The notes: generated by a model from the sequence alone, not told the origin. DNA of 64,000 nt from Halomonas sp. Y3 (GCF_024137965.1 NZ_CP099975.1:2666001-2730000); one strand, 5' to 3'. Positions 37,607-45,963 are shown, numbered from the stretch's first letter. Translations and numbers: made by a program.

Positions 37607-38575
37607 ATGCTCGGCTGGTACCCGGGACACATGCACAAGGCGCGACGCCAGATCACCGAGGCGCTGCCGGAGATCGACGTGGTGATCGAGGTTCTCGACG
37701 CCCGCCTCCCCTACTCCAGCGCCAACCCCATGCTCGCCGAGCTGACCCGCCACAAGCCGGTGCTCAAGATCCTGTCGCGAGCCGATCTCGCCGACCCGGA
37801 ACGGACTCGGGAGTGGGTGGCCTTCTTCGACGCCCAGCCCGACACCCGCGCGCTCGCCATCACCACCACCAACGCCCGGGAGCTCAAGCGCATCCCGGCG
37901 CTCTGCCATGAGCTGGCGGGCCAGGTGCGCGCCGACCGCGACGTGCGGGTGATGGTGATGGGCATCCCCAACGTCGGCAAGTCGACCCTGATCAACGGCC
38001 TGGCCGGCAAGGCGATCGCCAGGACCGGCAACGAGCCGGCGGTGACCAAGCGCCAGCAGAAGGTGCGCATCGGCGGACGGGTCGCGCTGACCGATACCCC
38101 GGGCGTGCTCTGGCCCAAGATCGAGGACCAGGCCAGCGCCTACCGCCTGGCCGCCAGCGGCGCCATCCGCGACACCGCCATCGACTACGTGGACGTGGCG
38201 GTGGTGGCCGCCGCCGAGCTGGCCCGTCGCTATCCCGAGGCGCTCAAGGCCCGCTACAAGCTCAAGGCCCTGTCCCCCTATGCCCCCCACCCCGAGGCGG
38301 AGCGGGTCGAGGCCGACGGCCCGGCACGGGTGGACCTGCTGGCCGTGGCCGGCTTCGACGGCCACGCCATCCTGGCCGAGATCGCCGGCAGGCGAGGCGG
38401 CCTGCGCCCGGGCGGCGAGGTGGACCTGCACCGCGGCGCCGAGGTGCTGCTCCATGAGCTGCGCGACGGCAAGCTCGGCCGCCTGACCCTGGAGACGCCC
38501 GCGGACATTCCCGCCGCACCCGCCGCCGAGCCGGACGGCGGCGAGGATGACGGCGACGCCGCCCCCGACGCATAA
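37607..38575 (+). CDS. ylqF: YlqF/RbgA-type ribosome biogenesis GTPase
   Basis: A 322-residue circularly permuted GTPase starting MLGWYPGHMHKARRQITEAL, with AGGAGA upstream. The G4 motif lies before the P-loop (LKILSRADLADPERTREW, a variant with SRAD for NKxD), then P-loop [21 protein letters not shown]2 NEPAVTKRQQKV and G3 LTDTPGVLWPK. The family aids late 50S assembly. The C-terminal tail after about residue 295 is acidic and Pro/Ala-rich (AAEPDGGEDDGDAAPDA), probably disordered. Confidence 0.9.
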   Translation: MLGWYPGHMHKARRQITEALPEIDVVIEVLDARLPYSSANPMLAELTRHKPVLKILSRADLADPERTREWVAFFDAQPDTRALAITTTNARELKRIPALCHELAGQVRADRDVRVMVMGIPNVGKSTLINGLAGKAIARTGNEPAVTKRQQKVRIGGRVALTDTPGVLWPKIEDQASAYRLAASGAIRDTAIDYVDVAVVAAAELARRYPEALKARYKLKALSPYAPHPEAERVEADGPARVDLLAVAGFDGHAILAEIAGRRGGLRPGGEVDLHRGAEVLLHELRDGKLGRLTLETPADIPAAPAAEPDGGEDDGDAAPDA

Positions 38576-38617
38576 TCCCCTTTCGCCCGCCGCCCTGGAT
38601 ACTGGACACCGAACGAT

Positions 38618-39847
38618 ATGGACACCACCCCGATCCGCAAATCCCACAAGCTGCACAACGTCTGCTACGACATCCGCGGACCGGTGCTCGACCACGCCAA
38701 GCGTCTGGAGGAAGAGGGCCAGCGCATCCTCAAGCTCAATATCGGCAACCCCGCCCCCTTCGGCTTCGAGGCGCCGGAGGAGATCCTCCAGGACGTGATG
38801 CGCAACCTGCCCACCGCCCAGGGCTACTGCGACTCCAAGGGGCTCTACTCGGCGCGCAAGGCGATCATGCAGGAGTGCCAGCGCAAGGAGATCCCGGGCG
38901 TGGGCATCGAGGATATCTATATCGGCAACGGCGTCTCCGAGCTGATCGTGATGGCCATGCAGGCGCTGCTCAACGACGGCGACGAGGTGCTGATCCCGGC
39001 GCCGGACTATCCGCTGTGGACCGCCGCCGCCAACCTCTCCGGCGGGCGCGCCGTGCACTACCTGTGCGACGAGCAGGCCGACTGGGCGCCGGATCTCGAC
39101 GACATCCGCGCCAAGGTGACCAGCCACACCCGGGCCATCGTGATCATCAACCCCAACAACCCCACCGGCGCCGTCTATCCGCCGGAGGTGGTGCGCGAGC
39201 TCCTGGAGATCGCCCGCCAGCACGACCTGGTGGTCTTCTCCGACGAGATCTACGACAAGATCCTCTACGACGACGTCGAGCACGTCTCCACCGGCGCCCT
39301 GGCCGAAGAGGACCAGCTGGTGGTGACCATGAACGGCCTCTCCAAGAGCTATCGCTGCGCCGGCTTCCGCTCCGGCTGGATGATCCTCTCCGGCAGCATC
39401 GCCAAGCAGCGCGCTGCGGACTTCATCCAGGGGCTGACCATGCTCGCCTCCATGCGCCTGTGTGCCAACGTGCCGGCCCAGCACGCCATCCAGACTGCGC
39501 TGGGCGGCTACCAGTCGATCAACGACCTGATCCTGCCGGGTGGGCGCCTGCTGGCCCAGCGCGACATCACCTTCGAGAAGCTCAACGCCATCCCCGGGGT
39601 GAGCTGCGTCAAGCCGAAGGGGGCCCTCTACGCCTTCCCGAAGCTCGACCCCAAGGTGTTCAATATCCAGGACGACCAGCAGATGGTGCTCGACCTGCTG
39701 CTCCAGGAGAAGATCCTGCTGGTCCAGGGCACCGCCTTCAACTGGCCGGACCCGGACCACGTGCGCATCGTCACCCTGCCCTGGGCCGACCAGCTCGGCG
39801 ACGCCCTGGACCGCTTCGCCCGCTTCCTGTCCCGCTACCGCCAGTAG
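38618..39847 (+). CDS. alaA: Glutamate-pyruvate (alanine) aminotransferase
   Basis: A 409-residue class I aminotransferase. Seen: LKLNIGNPAPFGFEAPEEIL, IGNGVSELIVMAMQALLNDG, IINPNNPTGAVYPPEVVREL, DEIYDKILYDD, and the PLP Lys in NGLSKSYRCAGFRSGWM (K about 243). It matches AlaA, which makes alanine from pyruvate and glutamate. No good Shine-Dalgarno is seen before ATG 38618. A heat-shock-like promoter follows for htpX. Confidence 0.92.
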   Translation: MDTTPIRKSHKLHNVCYDIRGPVLDHAKRLEEEGQRILKLNIGNPAPFGFEAPEEILQDVMRNLPTAQGYCDSKGLYSARKAIMQECQRKEIPGVGIEDIYIGNGVSELIVMAMQALLNDGDEVLIPAPDYPLWTAAANLSGGRAVHYLCDEQADWAPDLDDIRAKVTSHTRAIVIINPNNPTGAVYPPEVVRELLEIARQHDLVVFSDEIYDKILYDDVEHVSTGALAEEDQLVVTMNGLSKSYRCAGFRSGWMILSGSIAKQRAADFIQGLTMLASMRLCANVPAQHAIQTALGGYQSINDLILPGGRLLAQRDITFEKLNAIPGVSCVKPKGALYAFPKLDPKVFNIQDDQQMVLDLLLQEKILLVQGTAFNWPDPDHVRIVTLPWADQLGDALDRFARFLSRYRQ

Positions 39848-39873
39848 CCGGCGGCGCAGGGATATGTCCGCCG

Positions 39874-39902
39874 CTTGAAACCCCGGCGCGCCGACCGTAT
39901 CT
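39874..39902 (+). promoter_or_regulatory. Candidate sigma-32 promoter of htpX
   Basis: CTTGAAA (39874-39880), 14 bases, CCGTATCT (39895-39902), close to the heat-shock consensus CTTGAAA / CCCCATNT. It lies 88 bases before htpX, a known heat-shock or envelope-stress gene in E. coli. Confidence 0.5.
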
Positions 39903-39990
39903 AAGCAACGACTTCTGAATGCCGCGCCCCCGGTGCGGCCATATTCTCCCGAGCTCCCGCTATTCCCCTAACCACCGGAGACAACGCAAC

Positions 39991-40896
39991 ATGATGAGAA
40001 TCCTGCTCTTCCTGGGCACCAACCTGGCGGTGATCCTGGTTGCCAGCATTACCCTGCGCCTGCTGGGCGTGGAGGGCTACCTGCGCGGCCAGGGCATCAA
40101 CTTCAACAGCCTGCTGATCTTCTGCTTTATCGTCGGCATGGCCGGCTCGATGATCTCGCTGTTCATCTCCAAGTGGATGGCCAAGCGCAGCACCGGCACC
40201 GTGATCATCGAGACGCCCAGCAACGCCACCGAGAAGTGGCTGCTCGACACCGTGGAGGAGCTCTCCCGGGAGGCCGGCATCAAGACGCCGGAGGTGGGCA
40301 TCTTCCCCGCCCAGCAGTCCAACGCCTTCGCCACCGGCTGGAACCGCAACGACGCCCTGGTGGCGGTCTCCGCCGGCCTGCTCAACCGCATGCGCCCGGA
40401 GGAGGTGCGCGCGGTGCTGGCCCACGAGATCGGCCACGTGGCCAACGGCGACATGGTGACCCTGGCGCTGGTGCAGGGGGTGGTAAACACCTTCGTGATG
40501 TTCTTCGCCCGGGCGGTCGCCCACCTGGTGGATCAGTTCCTCAAGAGCCGCAGCGACGGCGAGGGGGGACTCGGCTTCATGGGCTACTTCGCGGTGGTGA
40601 TCGTCGCCGAGATCGTCTTCGGCATCGTCGCCTCGGCCATCGTCGCCTGGTTCTCGCGCTTCCGTGAATACCGCGCCGACGCCGCCGGCGCCAGGCTTGC
40701 CGGCTCCGGCGCCATGATCAACGCCCTGGCCCGCCTCAAGGCGGAGACCGAGATGCCCGACCAGATGCCGGACACCCTGCGCGCCATGGCCATCACCAAG
40801 GGCCAGACCCGCTCGCTGATGGAGCGGATGTTTGCCAGCCACCCCCCACTGGATGACCGCATCCGCGCGCTGAAGGAATCCGCCTACCGTCAGTAA
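39991..40896 (+). CDS. htpX: Membrane zinc metalloprotease HtpX
   Basis: A 301-residue M48 protease starting [20 protein letters not shown], with GGAG ten bases before ATG 39991; the frame is open upstream without a start signal. Membrane segments: residues 5-25, 33-53, and a further pair around 160-200. The zinc motif HEIGH is in [15 protein letters not shown] (about 147), with the third ligand in [15 protein letters not shown]. It degrades misfolded membrane proteins in the inner membrane. Ends before a strong hairpin. Confidence 0.95.
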   Translation: MMRILLFLGTNLAVILVASITLRLLGVEGYLRGQGINFNSLLIFCFIVGMAGSMISLFISKWMAKRSTGTVIIETPSNATEKWLLDTVEELSREAGIKTPEVGIFPAQQSNAFATGWNRNDALVAVSAGLLNRMRPEEVRAVLAHEIGHVANGDMVTLALVQGVVNTFVMFFARAVAHLVDQFLKSRSDGEGGLGFMGYFAVVIVAEIVFGIVASAIVAWFSRFREYRADAAGARLAGSGAMINALARLKAETEMPDQMPDTLRAMAITKGQTRSLMERMFASHPPLDDRIRALKESAYRQ

Positions 40897-40927
40897 CGGC
40901 GATCAGCCATTCCGACGGCCAGAATGC

Positions 40928-40954
40928 AGAGGGCCCGCCATTGGCGGGCCCTCT
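40928..40954 (+). terminator. Terminator hairpin after htpX
   Basis: AGAGGGCCCGCC, three bases, GGCGGGCCCTCT: a perfect 12-bp stem followed by TTGCGTT. It marks the end of the housekeeping segment. Confidence 0.8.
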
Positions 40955-40964
40955 TGCGTTGCAG

Positions 40965-41036
40965 CGTCTGTCATCACCGGTGGCAAATCCGCAGCGAAGC
41001 GTAAGTTTTGGCATCCGGCGCATGCCCTGGTTATGC
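40965..41036 (-). repeat. attC-like site 3 (degenerate left core)
   Basis: On the minus strand GCATAAC (41030-41036) overlaps the stop of the cassette gene. The arm GCATGCGCCGGATGCC pairs with GGCAACACC-type sequence on the other side: reading plus, ATCACCGGTGGCAAA (40972-40986) matches the complement of 41008-41027 with extra bases left unpaired, as in integron attC hairpins. The second core site (GTTRRRY) is not recognisable; it may have been lost at the junction with the htpX side. Confidence 0.5.
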
Positions 41037-41351
41037 TTGAAACTCGATATTCACAGCCGACTCGTCTCCACAATGAATGAATATCTTGCCTTTAGCTGAG
41101 CCTGCAGATTGAAACTGGAACCAACCACGGCCAGAGTTCTCGCGGCCATCGTCATTGCCGGACCACGAGAATTCGACGCGCGCTCCATCATCAGTAACGC
41201 GATAATCGATTTGCCCCTCGACTGCGCCGAACATGAAGAAACCAAGGCCGTCTTTATCGAACTGAAAATACCCGGGCTCGATAAGATCAACAAAATCTTG
41301 ATCCCACATCTCCATCCACTTGATTCGCCATTTTCCCACAATATTAATCAA
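41031..41351 (-). CDS. Cassette-borne protein of unknown function
   Basis: A 106-residue protein starting at TTG 41351, four bases after a strong AGGAGG; the open frame to 41552 runs through the attC site and is not credible. It reads INIVGKWRIKWMEMWDQDFV, DLIEPGYFQFDKDG, a beta-rich middle (FMFGAVEGQIDYRVTDDG) and GRGWFQFQSAGSAKGKIFIH. There is no signal or membrane segment. Proteins of this look are common in proteobacterial integron arrays and scattered genomes, with no assigned function. GC is clearly lower than the flanking core genes. The gene is flanked by attC-like sites on both sides and oriented leftward like its neighbour. Confidence 0.75.
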   Translation of the reverse strand: MINIVGKWRIKWMEMWDQDFVDLIEPGYFQFDKDGLGFFMFGAVEGQIDYRVTDDGARVEFSWSGNDDGRENSGRGWFQFQSAGSAKGKIFIHCGDESAVNIEFQA

Positions 41352-41361
41352 TTTACCTCCT

Positions 41362-41433
41362 GAAGAACGCCGCGCTCTGCGGCAAATTTGGAGCGCAGCG
41401 GAAAATTTGTCCGACAGCAGCGCTTGGTTAGAT
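41362..41433 (-). repeat. attC-like site 2 between the two cassette genes
   Basis: 72 bases on the minus strand. R'' is ATCTAAC (41427-41433, fits RYYYAAC) and R' is GTTCTTC (41362-41368, preceded by GGC). The inner arms GCGCTGCTGTCGGACAAATTT-like (right) and GCGCTCTGCGGCAAATTT (left) pair along their length, with two or three unpaired bases on one strand only. That asymmetry is the hallmark of attC sites read by integron integrases. The upstream gene's stop abuts R''. Confidence 0.7.
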
Positions 41434-42354
41434 TTACCTTCTCTTACGCTCAGTCCGCTTTGCAATTTCAGGTACGCTTTCGGCGGGGCTTGCAATTGTT
41501 GACATCGAAACACCTTCTTCGTCTCCCAAAACCACCCTAAAACAATGAGCAAGAGTTTTTCCAGTTTCTCTGGCCATTTTCATAGCTGCATCAATTTTTT
41601 CTCCGGGTATTCCATCTTCAGGGCCTCTGATTATCGATTGCATATGCACAGAACCTTCCTCTGGGTTAGAAGTAGATAGTGCATTTTCAATGAACTCATC
41701 AGGGCTTTCTGCAAAGCGATCCATATGCTCTTGCATTCCCTGACCGCCAGGCCCGAATGAGTGTATGAATCCCGAATCTGGGTCATTTTCTAAAACGATT
41801 TTCAACTGATCATCTTTGGAAAGAGGAATGTGGTAGTCATTAAAGTTTATAAACTGATTACCATCGATCCTCATCTGAAAATGCCAGTGAGGAAAATCAG
41901 TTTTTGTCCCAGCATGACCTTCAAAGTCATTTTTTGAGCAATCGAAAGTCCATTCAACATTCTTCCACTTAATTGTTACCTCGAATATTTTTCTATCGCT
42001 GCTTTCTTCCTTGAGATTATTGATGTTTCTTACTCTTGACTCTGCATTAGCAACCCACCTTAAAAATGCCGAAATTTGATAGAAGTCATAATTTTCTACA
42101 ATTTTTGGAAAATCTTTCTTTTTAAATTTACATCTACGCAGTAACCAGTGCGCGCAAGGGGTGGCCATGCTTATTGTTTTAAACGGCTTCCCGCAAAGAT
42201 AGCAAATATCTTGCTCATAGCTATCGATAAAAGCCGTGTACTCTTTTTTGTACTTTTCCTTTTGCATCTCAAAATGCTGAATAGATTCTTCTTGTGCAAG
42301 CACGTTCGCCTGTTTTTTGAACGACTCAGCAACTCTACGAATATCGTCTTGCAC
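41434..42354 (-). CDS. Cassette-borne zinc-finger-like protein of unknown function
   Basis: A 306-residue protein starting at GTG 42354, seven bases after AAGGAG; the frame open to 42510 crosses attC site 1 and is rejected. Residues 1-45 form a charged helix, possibly coiled coil. ICYLCGKPF (C51, C54), PCAHW (C67, H69) and RRCKF (C75) could bind zinc. The middle shows KNDFEGHAGTKTDFPHWHFQ with clustered His (147, 156, 158), then DYHIP and GFIHSFGPGGQGMQEHMDRF. The tail is basic. It has no membrane segment. I do not recognise the family; nuclease-like or toxin-like chemistry is possible from the Cys/His content but unproven. It is AT-rich compared with the core. Confidence 0.7.
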   Translation of the reverse strand: MQDDIRRVAESFKKQANVLAQEESIQHFEMQKEKYKKEYTAFIDSYEQDICYLCGKPFKTISMATPCAHWLLRRCKFKKKDFPKIVENYDFYQISAFLRWVANAESRVRNINNLKEESSDRKIFEVTIKWKNVEWTFDCSKNDFEGHAGTKTDFPHWHFQMRIDGNQFINFNDYHIPLSKDDQLKIVLENDPDSGFIHSFGPGGQGMQEHMDRFAESPDEFIENALSTSNPEEGSVHMQSIIRGPEDGIPGEKIDAAMKMARETGKTLAHCFRVVLGDEEGVSMSTIASPAESVPEIAKRTERKRR

Positions 42355-42369
42355 AATCTCTCCTTGGAA

Positions 42370-42428
42370 ATCTAACTGTTCAGCATTTCTTCGCCGTGCG
42401 GAGCATGGCGTATAAATGCCTGTTGGAC
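42370..42428 (-). repeat. attC-like site 1, exactly 59 bases
   Basis: On the minus strand it opens with R'' GTCCAAC (fits RYYYAAC) and closes with R' GTTAGAT (fits GTTRRRY), 59 bases in total. Between them CAGGCATTT pairs with AAATGCTG with one extra G, and CGCC pairs with GGCG around the loop. This is the classical 59-base-element layout. The GTG of the next gene is 16 bases after R'. It should belong to a former upstream cassette, whose body was probably lost to the IS91-like element. Confidence 0.78.
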
Positions 42429-42699
42429 TAAGCCGCCCATCAGGCTGCTCTGCAGCTTCTATAGGGTATTGTATTCTTCGGAGTGCGGCCTGGGGCATCC
42501 GGTGGGGCATCCGGTCGCGCAGATACAGACCTGTGGTGACGCGTTCGAGCCGTGATGTTGACCATGATCACCGTTCCCTCTGGGGCCAATTTGCCCCAAT
42601 GTAGCGCGCCTGCTCGCCAACATCCATCACCGAGACGAGCGCCGCCGCAACCCGCGAGCGGGCCGGATAGTCGAGTCCGTTGTGGGTTATGGCGTTACT
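42429..42699. other. Spacer between cassette array and IS91-like element
   Basis: No credible gene. It contains a directly repeated GGGGCATCCGGT near 42493-42516 and a TGGGGC/GCCCCA hairpin at 42581-42598, which may belong to the IS91 terminus. The exact end of the mobile element is not resolved. Confidence 0.4.
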
Positions 42700-43536
42700 T
42701 CATGCTCGATAACGTTGCTCCCTGTGGTTCGGTGGTCGGCCACATGTGGGTCTGCGCGGGGCGAGGGTCCCGATCACCCGCAGTGTCGGTTGCTGGCAGT
42801 GCGGGCAGGTGTAGGTCGGCTCCGGGTCGCTGGCGGCAGAATCGGCATCCGGCGTCACCTCAGCGACTGCCAGCGCTTGGCGGATCTGTGCCAGGCGTCG
42901 TCGCCGGCAACGATTGGCCAGAAAGCCGTAGTGACGTACCCGCATCAGCCCCTTGGGTAGGACGTGGAGCAGGAAGCGGCGCACGAACTCCTCGCCATCG
43001 AGGACGAGCTGTTTCCGCCGATCACGGTCGCGGTAGTCCTTGTAGCGCAGGGTCACCTGGCGGTCGTCCACCGCGAGGATGCGGGCGTTGCTGATAGCGA
43101 TCCGTCGCGTGTAGCGCGCCAGGTAGCGCACCACCGTGTCGGTGTGTTCGAGACAGTCCTTGCTGTAAACCACCCACTCGGTGACCATCAGGGCGTTGAG
43201 CTGGTCATCGACGTCACCGGGCCGGGTGACTCGGTGGAGTTCGCCAGCCGTGGCGGCCTGACGCAGCCCACTGACCAGGTGCCCGCGAAAGTGGCGCGAC
43301 AGGGCTCGGACCGGGAACAGATAATGGCTGCGAGCCCCATGCCAGCCGCCATCGTCGCCCAGCGCACCGCCCGGGACCAGGCAATGCAGGTGCACGTGCT
43401 GGCTCAGGTTCTGGCCCCAGGTGTGAAGCACGGCGCTCATGCCCATCTCGCCGCCGAGACGCTTGGGATCGCGACCGAAGGATCGGAGGGTGTGCCAGGC
43501 ACTCTGGAACAGCAGTCGGTAAATCACCTCGGGGTG

Positions 43537-44779
43537 CAGGGAAAACGCATGAAAAACCCTACACCGCGAGAATGTCTGCGAGGTAAGTCTCATCCAGTGC
43601 CGCTTTCTTCTGCTTTCGCCGGATGCCGCCTTTGAAACGGCTCTCCCCTTTCAGGTAATTCAAGGCGATATGGCGCATCCTGGCGAGGTTTTCCGCCGCC
43701 TGACCGCGGTGGATTTTGCAAGCATCCTCGCGGAGCGCGACGTCCAAGGACCAGTGGAGCTTATTCTCGACAAACCAATGCTGGCGAGCCGCTTCGGCGA
43801 GCTTCTTGGCGCTCAGCTCGGCAGAGCTGATGTAGTAGCGGATCATCGGGGCTTCTGGCACCTCATCGCCTTCCTGGCGGAAACTCATCACCACGCCCAC
43901 CGTTTTCAGGCCTGGCCATTCATAGCTAAGCTCCTGAAATTCTTCAGTAACCTCGCTGACAATATGGTATCGAGTCTCTTGCCGGCCCCGATTCTTCTCG
44001 TCCGTGACATACGCATCCCCTTCAAAGTTGACCACCTTGGGCATGGGAAACGCTGCCTCGAAGGCATCCGCCAGGGCTGGCTGATTTTCCTTCACCGACA
44101 ACAGGTAATCGGCGCCCTTCCGCAGCACCTGAGTGGCGATCTTCTTTTGGCAACCCATGGCATCGATCGTCACCAAGCAACCTTGCAGATTGAGAAGCTT
44201 GAGTAGCTCGGGAATCGCCGTGATCTCGTTGGATTTCTCCGCCGTCTTGACCTGGCCCAGCACCACGCCATTCGCCGCACTGAAGGCACTGACCATGTGT
44301 ATCGCCCCTTTGCCCTTCCCTCGGCAGTACGACCCTCGCAGCGTCTTGCCATCGATGGCCACCACCGCGCCCTCCGTCACATCGTGACAGGCCTTCATCC
44401 ACTCGGCGAATGCGCTTTGCAACTGCTCGGCATTCACCAGGGCCATGACCCTGGCCAAGGTGTCATGGCTGGGCACGCCAGCCTCAAAATCGCCGTACTG
44501 ACGGAGAAAATCGAGCTTCGCGTGGCCAAAGTCCTCGATTTCGTCCCAACCCTCGGCACCACAGATCACTGCACAGACCGTCAGGAACAGGATATCCGAC
44601 AGCTGATGCTGCACTTTCCAGGCCTGGCGGAAGTCGGGAACGATCGATAAATGGTGCATAAGCGATGGTGTCAGCATGAGGTCATCCATGAGCAAAAGTC
44701 GTTAGATGACCACATTAGCTCCTACTGGTAAAGCGCCACGAAGCCCGTCATAGAGCGGTTTTTCATGCGTTTTCCCTGG
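43537..44779 (-). mobile_element. ISAs1-family insertion sequence, intact
   Basis: A 1.24-kb element. Both ends carry a 22-bp perfect terminal inverted repeat beginning CAGGGAAAACGCATGAAAAA (43537-43558 and 44757-44778). The 10-base target CCTCGGGGTG is present on each side (43527-43536 and 44780-44789); one extra G at 44779 leaves the right end uncertain by a base. It carries one intact transposase. Insertion into the IS91-like transposase is unambiguous and looks recent, since the duplicates are identical. Confidence 0.92.
43559..44689 (-). CDS. ISAs1-family DDE transposase
   Basis: A 376-residue transposase starting MDDLMLTPSLMHHLSIVPDF. Seen: DDE_Tnp_1-associated N-terminal domain with LFLTVCAVICGAEGWDEIED, first Asp in VVAIDGKTLRGSYC, CLVTIDAMGCQKKIA, and the C-terminal Glu region RQHWFVENKLHWSLDVALRE. 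Length and motifs are complete, so it is probably active. A TTG two codons upstream (44695) is an alternative start; no clear Shine-Dalgarno is seen. Confidence 0.92.
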   Translation of the reverse strand: MDDLMLTPSLMHHLSIVPDFRQAWKVQHQLSDILFLTVCAVICGAEGWDEIEDFGHAKLDFLRQYGDFEAGVPSHDTLARVMALVNAEQLQSAFAEWMKACHDVTEGAVVAIDGKTLRGSYCRGKGKGAIHMVSAFSAANGVVLGQVKTAEKSNEITAIPELLKLLNLQGCLVTIDAMGCQKKIATQVLRKGADYLLSVKENQPALADAFEAAFPMPKVVNFEGDAYVTDEKNRGRQETRYHIVSEVTEEFQELSYEWPGLKTVGVVMSFRQEGDEVPEAPMIRYYISSAELSAKKLAEAARQHWFVENKLHWSLDVALREDACKIHRGQAAENLARMRHIALNYLKGESRFKGGIRRKQKKAALDETYLADILAV

Positions 44780-45096
44780 CCTCGGGGTGAAGCTGGACCC
44801 AGCCGTTGAGGCTGTGCGGCAGGGTGAACACGACGTGGTAGTAGCGCACCGGCAGGATGTTCGCCTGCTGACGCTCGGCCCACTGATGCATGGCGCGGCC
44901 TTGACACTGCGGGCAGTGGCGATCGCGACAGCCAAAGTAGTGCGGCTGGGTGTGGTCGCAGTCCGTACACTGCAAGACCGTCCCGCCCATCGCCTCGGTG
45001 CGACAGGCGAGTAGATAGCGGCATACGCGTTGGCGCTGACGATCCAGGCCGGCCGGATTGAAAAAGCGAGCCAGGGCCTGTTGGAGGGTGGCTGTC

Positions 45097-45963
45097 TCAG
45101 TCATGGGCCACCTCCAGGCCGGCCACCAGGTCGATGGGGCCCTGACTCATCCCCTGCTGGCCCGGCAGCCAGTGCAGGTAGCGCATCGTCGACTGGACGC
45201 TTCGGTGGCCCAGCAACCGTTGAAGCTGATGGACGGGCATACCCTGCTCCAGGACATGCGTGGCGTAGGCATGGCGCAGGCTGTGAATGCCACCGACCCG
45301 TTCTATACCAGCCTGGCGCTTGGCCTGGGTAAAGGCCTTCTGCGGCGCGCTCGGATGCAGCGCGCGATCCGGGAACAGCGCGCTCGGAAACAGCCAAGTC
45401 GGCGGCCGGTAGGCACGCCAGTAATCACGCAGGCGATCGAGCAGGGTCACCGATAGCAAGACCATGCGATCCTTCGCGCCCTTGCCCTGGGTGACACGTA
45501 GCTGGCCACGCTGGCTGTCGATGTCCCGGACCCGCAGGTGGCAGACCTCACTCACGCGCAACCCGCAGCCATAGCACAGTTCGAGCATCATGCGATGCTT
45601 GGGGTTTTGGCACGCGGCCAGGATCCGCCGGACGTCGTCGCGAGTCAGCAATTCCGGAATCCGTTGCGGTGTCTTCGGCACCACGGGCGATACCTCAACC
45701 GACGGCCAGTGCAACACGTGGAGGTACAGGAATCGCACGCCGTGCAGATAGACGCGGCAGCTGGCGGCTGACAAACCGCGCTCCTGAACCAGGTGGTTGA
45801 AGAAGCGCTGCAGGTCGTCAGGGCTCAACGTGTCTGGCGGTCGGTGGAAATAGCGCGCCAGGTCAGTGATCACCATCAGGTAGGTATGCTGGGTGCGTTG
45901 TGCGAAGCCATGCTGACGCATGGCCTCAATCATCGCCTGTCGTAAGGCAGTCATCGTCGTCAC
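45097..45963 (-). CDS. Tyrosine recombinase partnered with IS91-like transposase
   Basis: A 288-residue phage-integrase-fold enzyme. Seen: N-terminal core-binding domain (HGFAQRTQHTYLMVITDLAR), catalytic Arg in CYGCGLRVSEVCHLRVRDID, HSLRHAYATHVLEQG (H-x-x-R) and LLGHRSVQSTMRYLH (GH and nucleophile Tyr). All catalytic residues are visible, so it is probably active. Recombinase-transposase pairs like this are a recurring IS91-like arrangement. It lacks the extra helix insertion of integron integrases, so it is not IntI, though it lies near attC sites. Gene overlap with the transposase implies translational coupling. Confidence 0.88.
   Translation of the reverse strand: MTTMTALRQAMIEAMRQHGFAQRTQHTYLMVITDLARYFHRPPDTLSPDDLQRFFNHLVQERGLSAASCRVYLHGVRFLYLHVLHWPSVEVSPVVPKTPQRIPELLTRDDVRRILAACQNPKHRMMLELCYGCGLRVSEVCHLRVRDIDSQRGQLRVTQGKGAKDRMVLLSVTLLDRLRDYWRAYRPPTWLFPSALFPDRALHPSAPQKAFTQAKRQAGIERVGGIHSLRHAYATHVLEQGMPVHQLQRLLGHRSVQSTMRYLHWLPGQQGMSQGPIDLVAGLEVAHD

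Larger units (their letters stand above)
42700..45104 (-). pseudogene. IS91-family transposase split by an ISAs1-type insertion
   Basis: The 5' part (45104 to about 44780) reads MTETATLQQALARFFNPAGL, then a zinc-finger-like LQCTDCDHTQPHYFGCRDRH CPQC region and HVVFTLPHSLNGWVQLHPE. The 3' part (43536 to 42700) continues HPEVIYRLLFQSAWHTLRSF, SQHVHLHCLVPGGAL and YLARYTRRIAISNARIL (the tyrosine-bearing Y2-type region). Removing the ISAs1 copy plus one 10-bp duplicate restores one 383-codon frame. IS91 enzymes move DNA by a rolling-circle mechanism and can mobilise neighbours. Its start overlaps the stop of the tyrosine recombinase by eight bases. Confidence 0.9.

Noticed and set aside
41031..41552. 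173-codon version of the small cassette protein
   Set aside because: The extra N-terminal part is translated from the attC-like site; a strong AGGAGG precedes the TTG at 41351.
45097..45963. Integron integrase IntI
   Set aside because: The recombinase has the general tyrosine-recombinase motifs but no visible IntI-specific insertion, and it overlaps an IS91 transposase as in known pairs.
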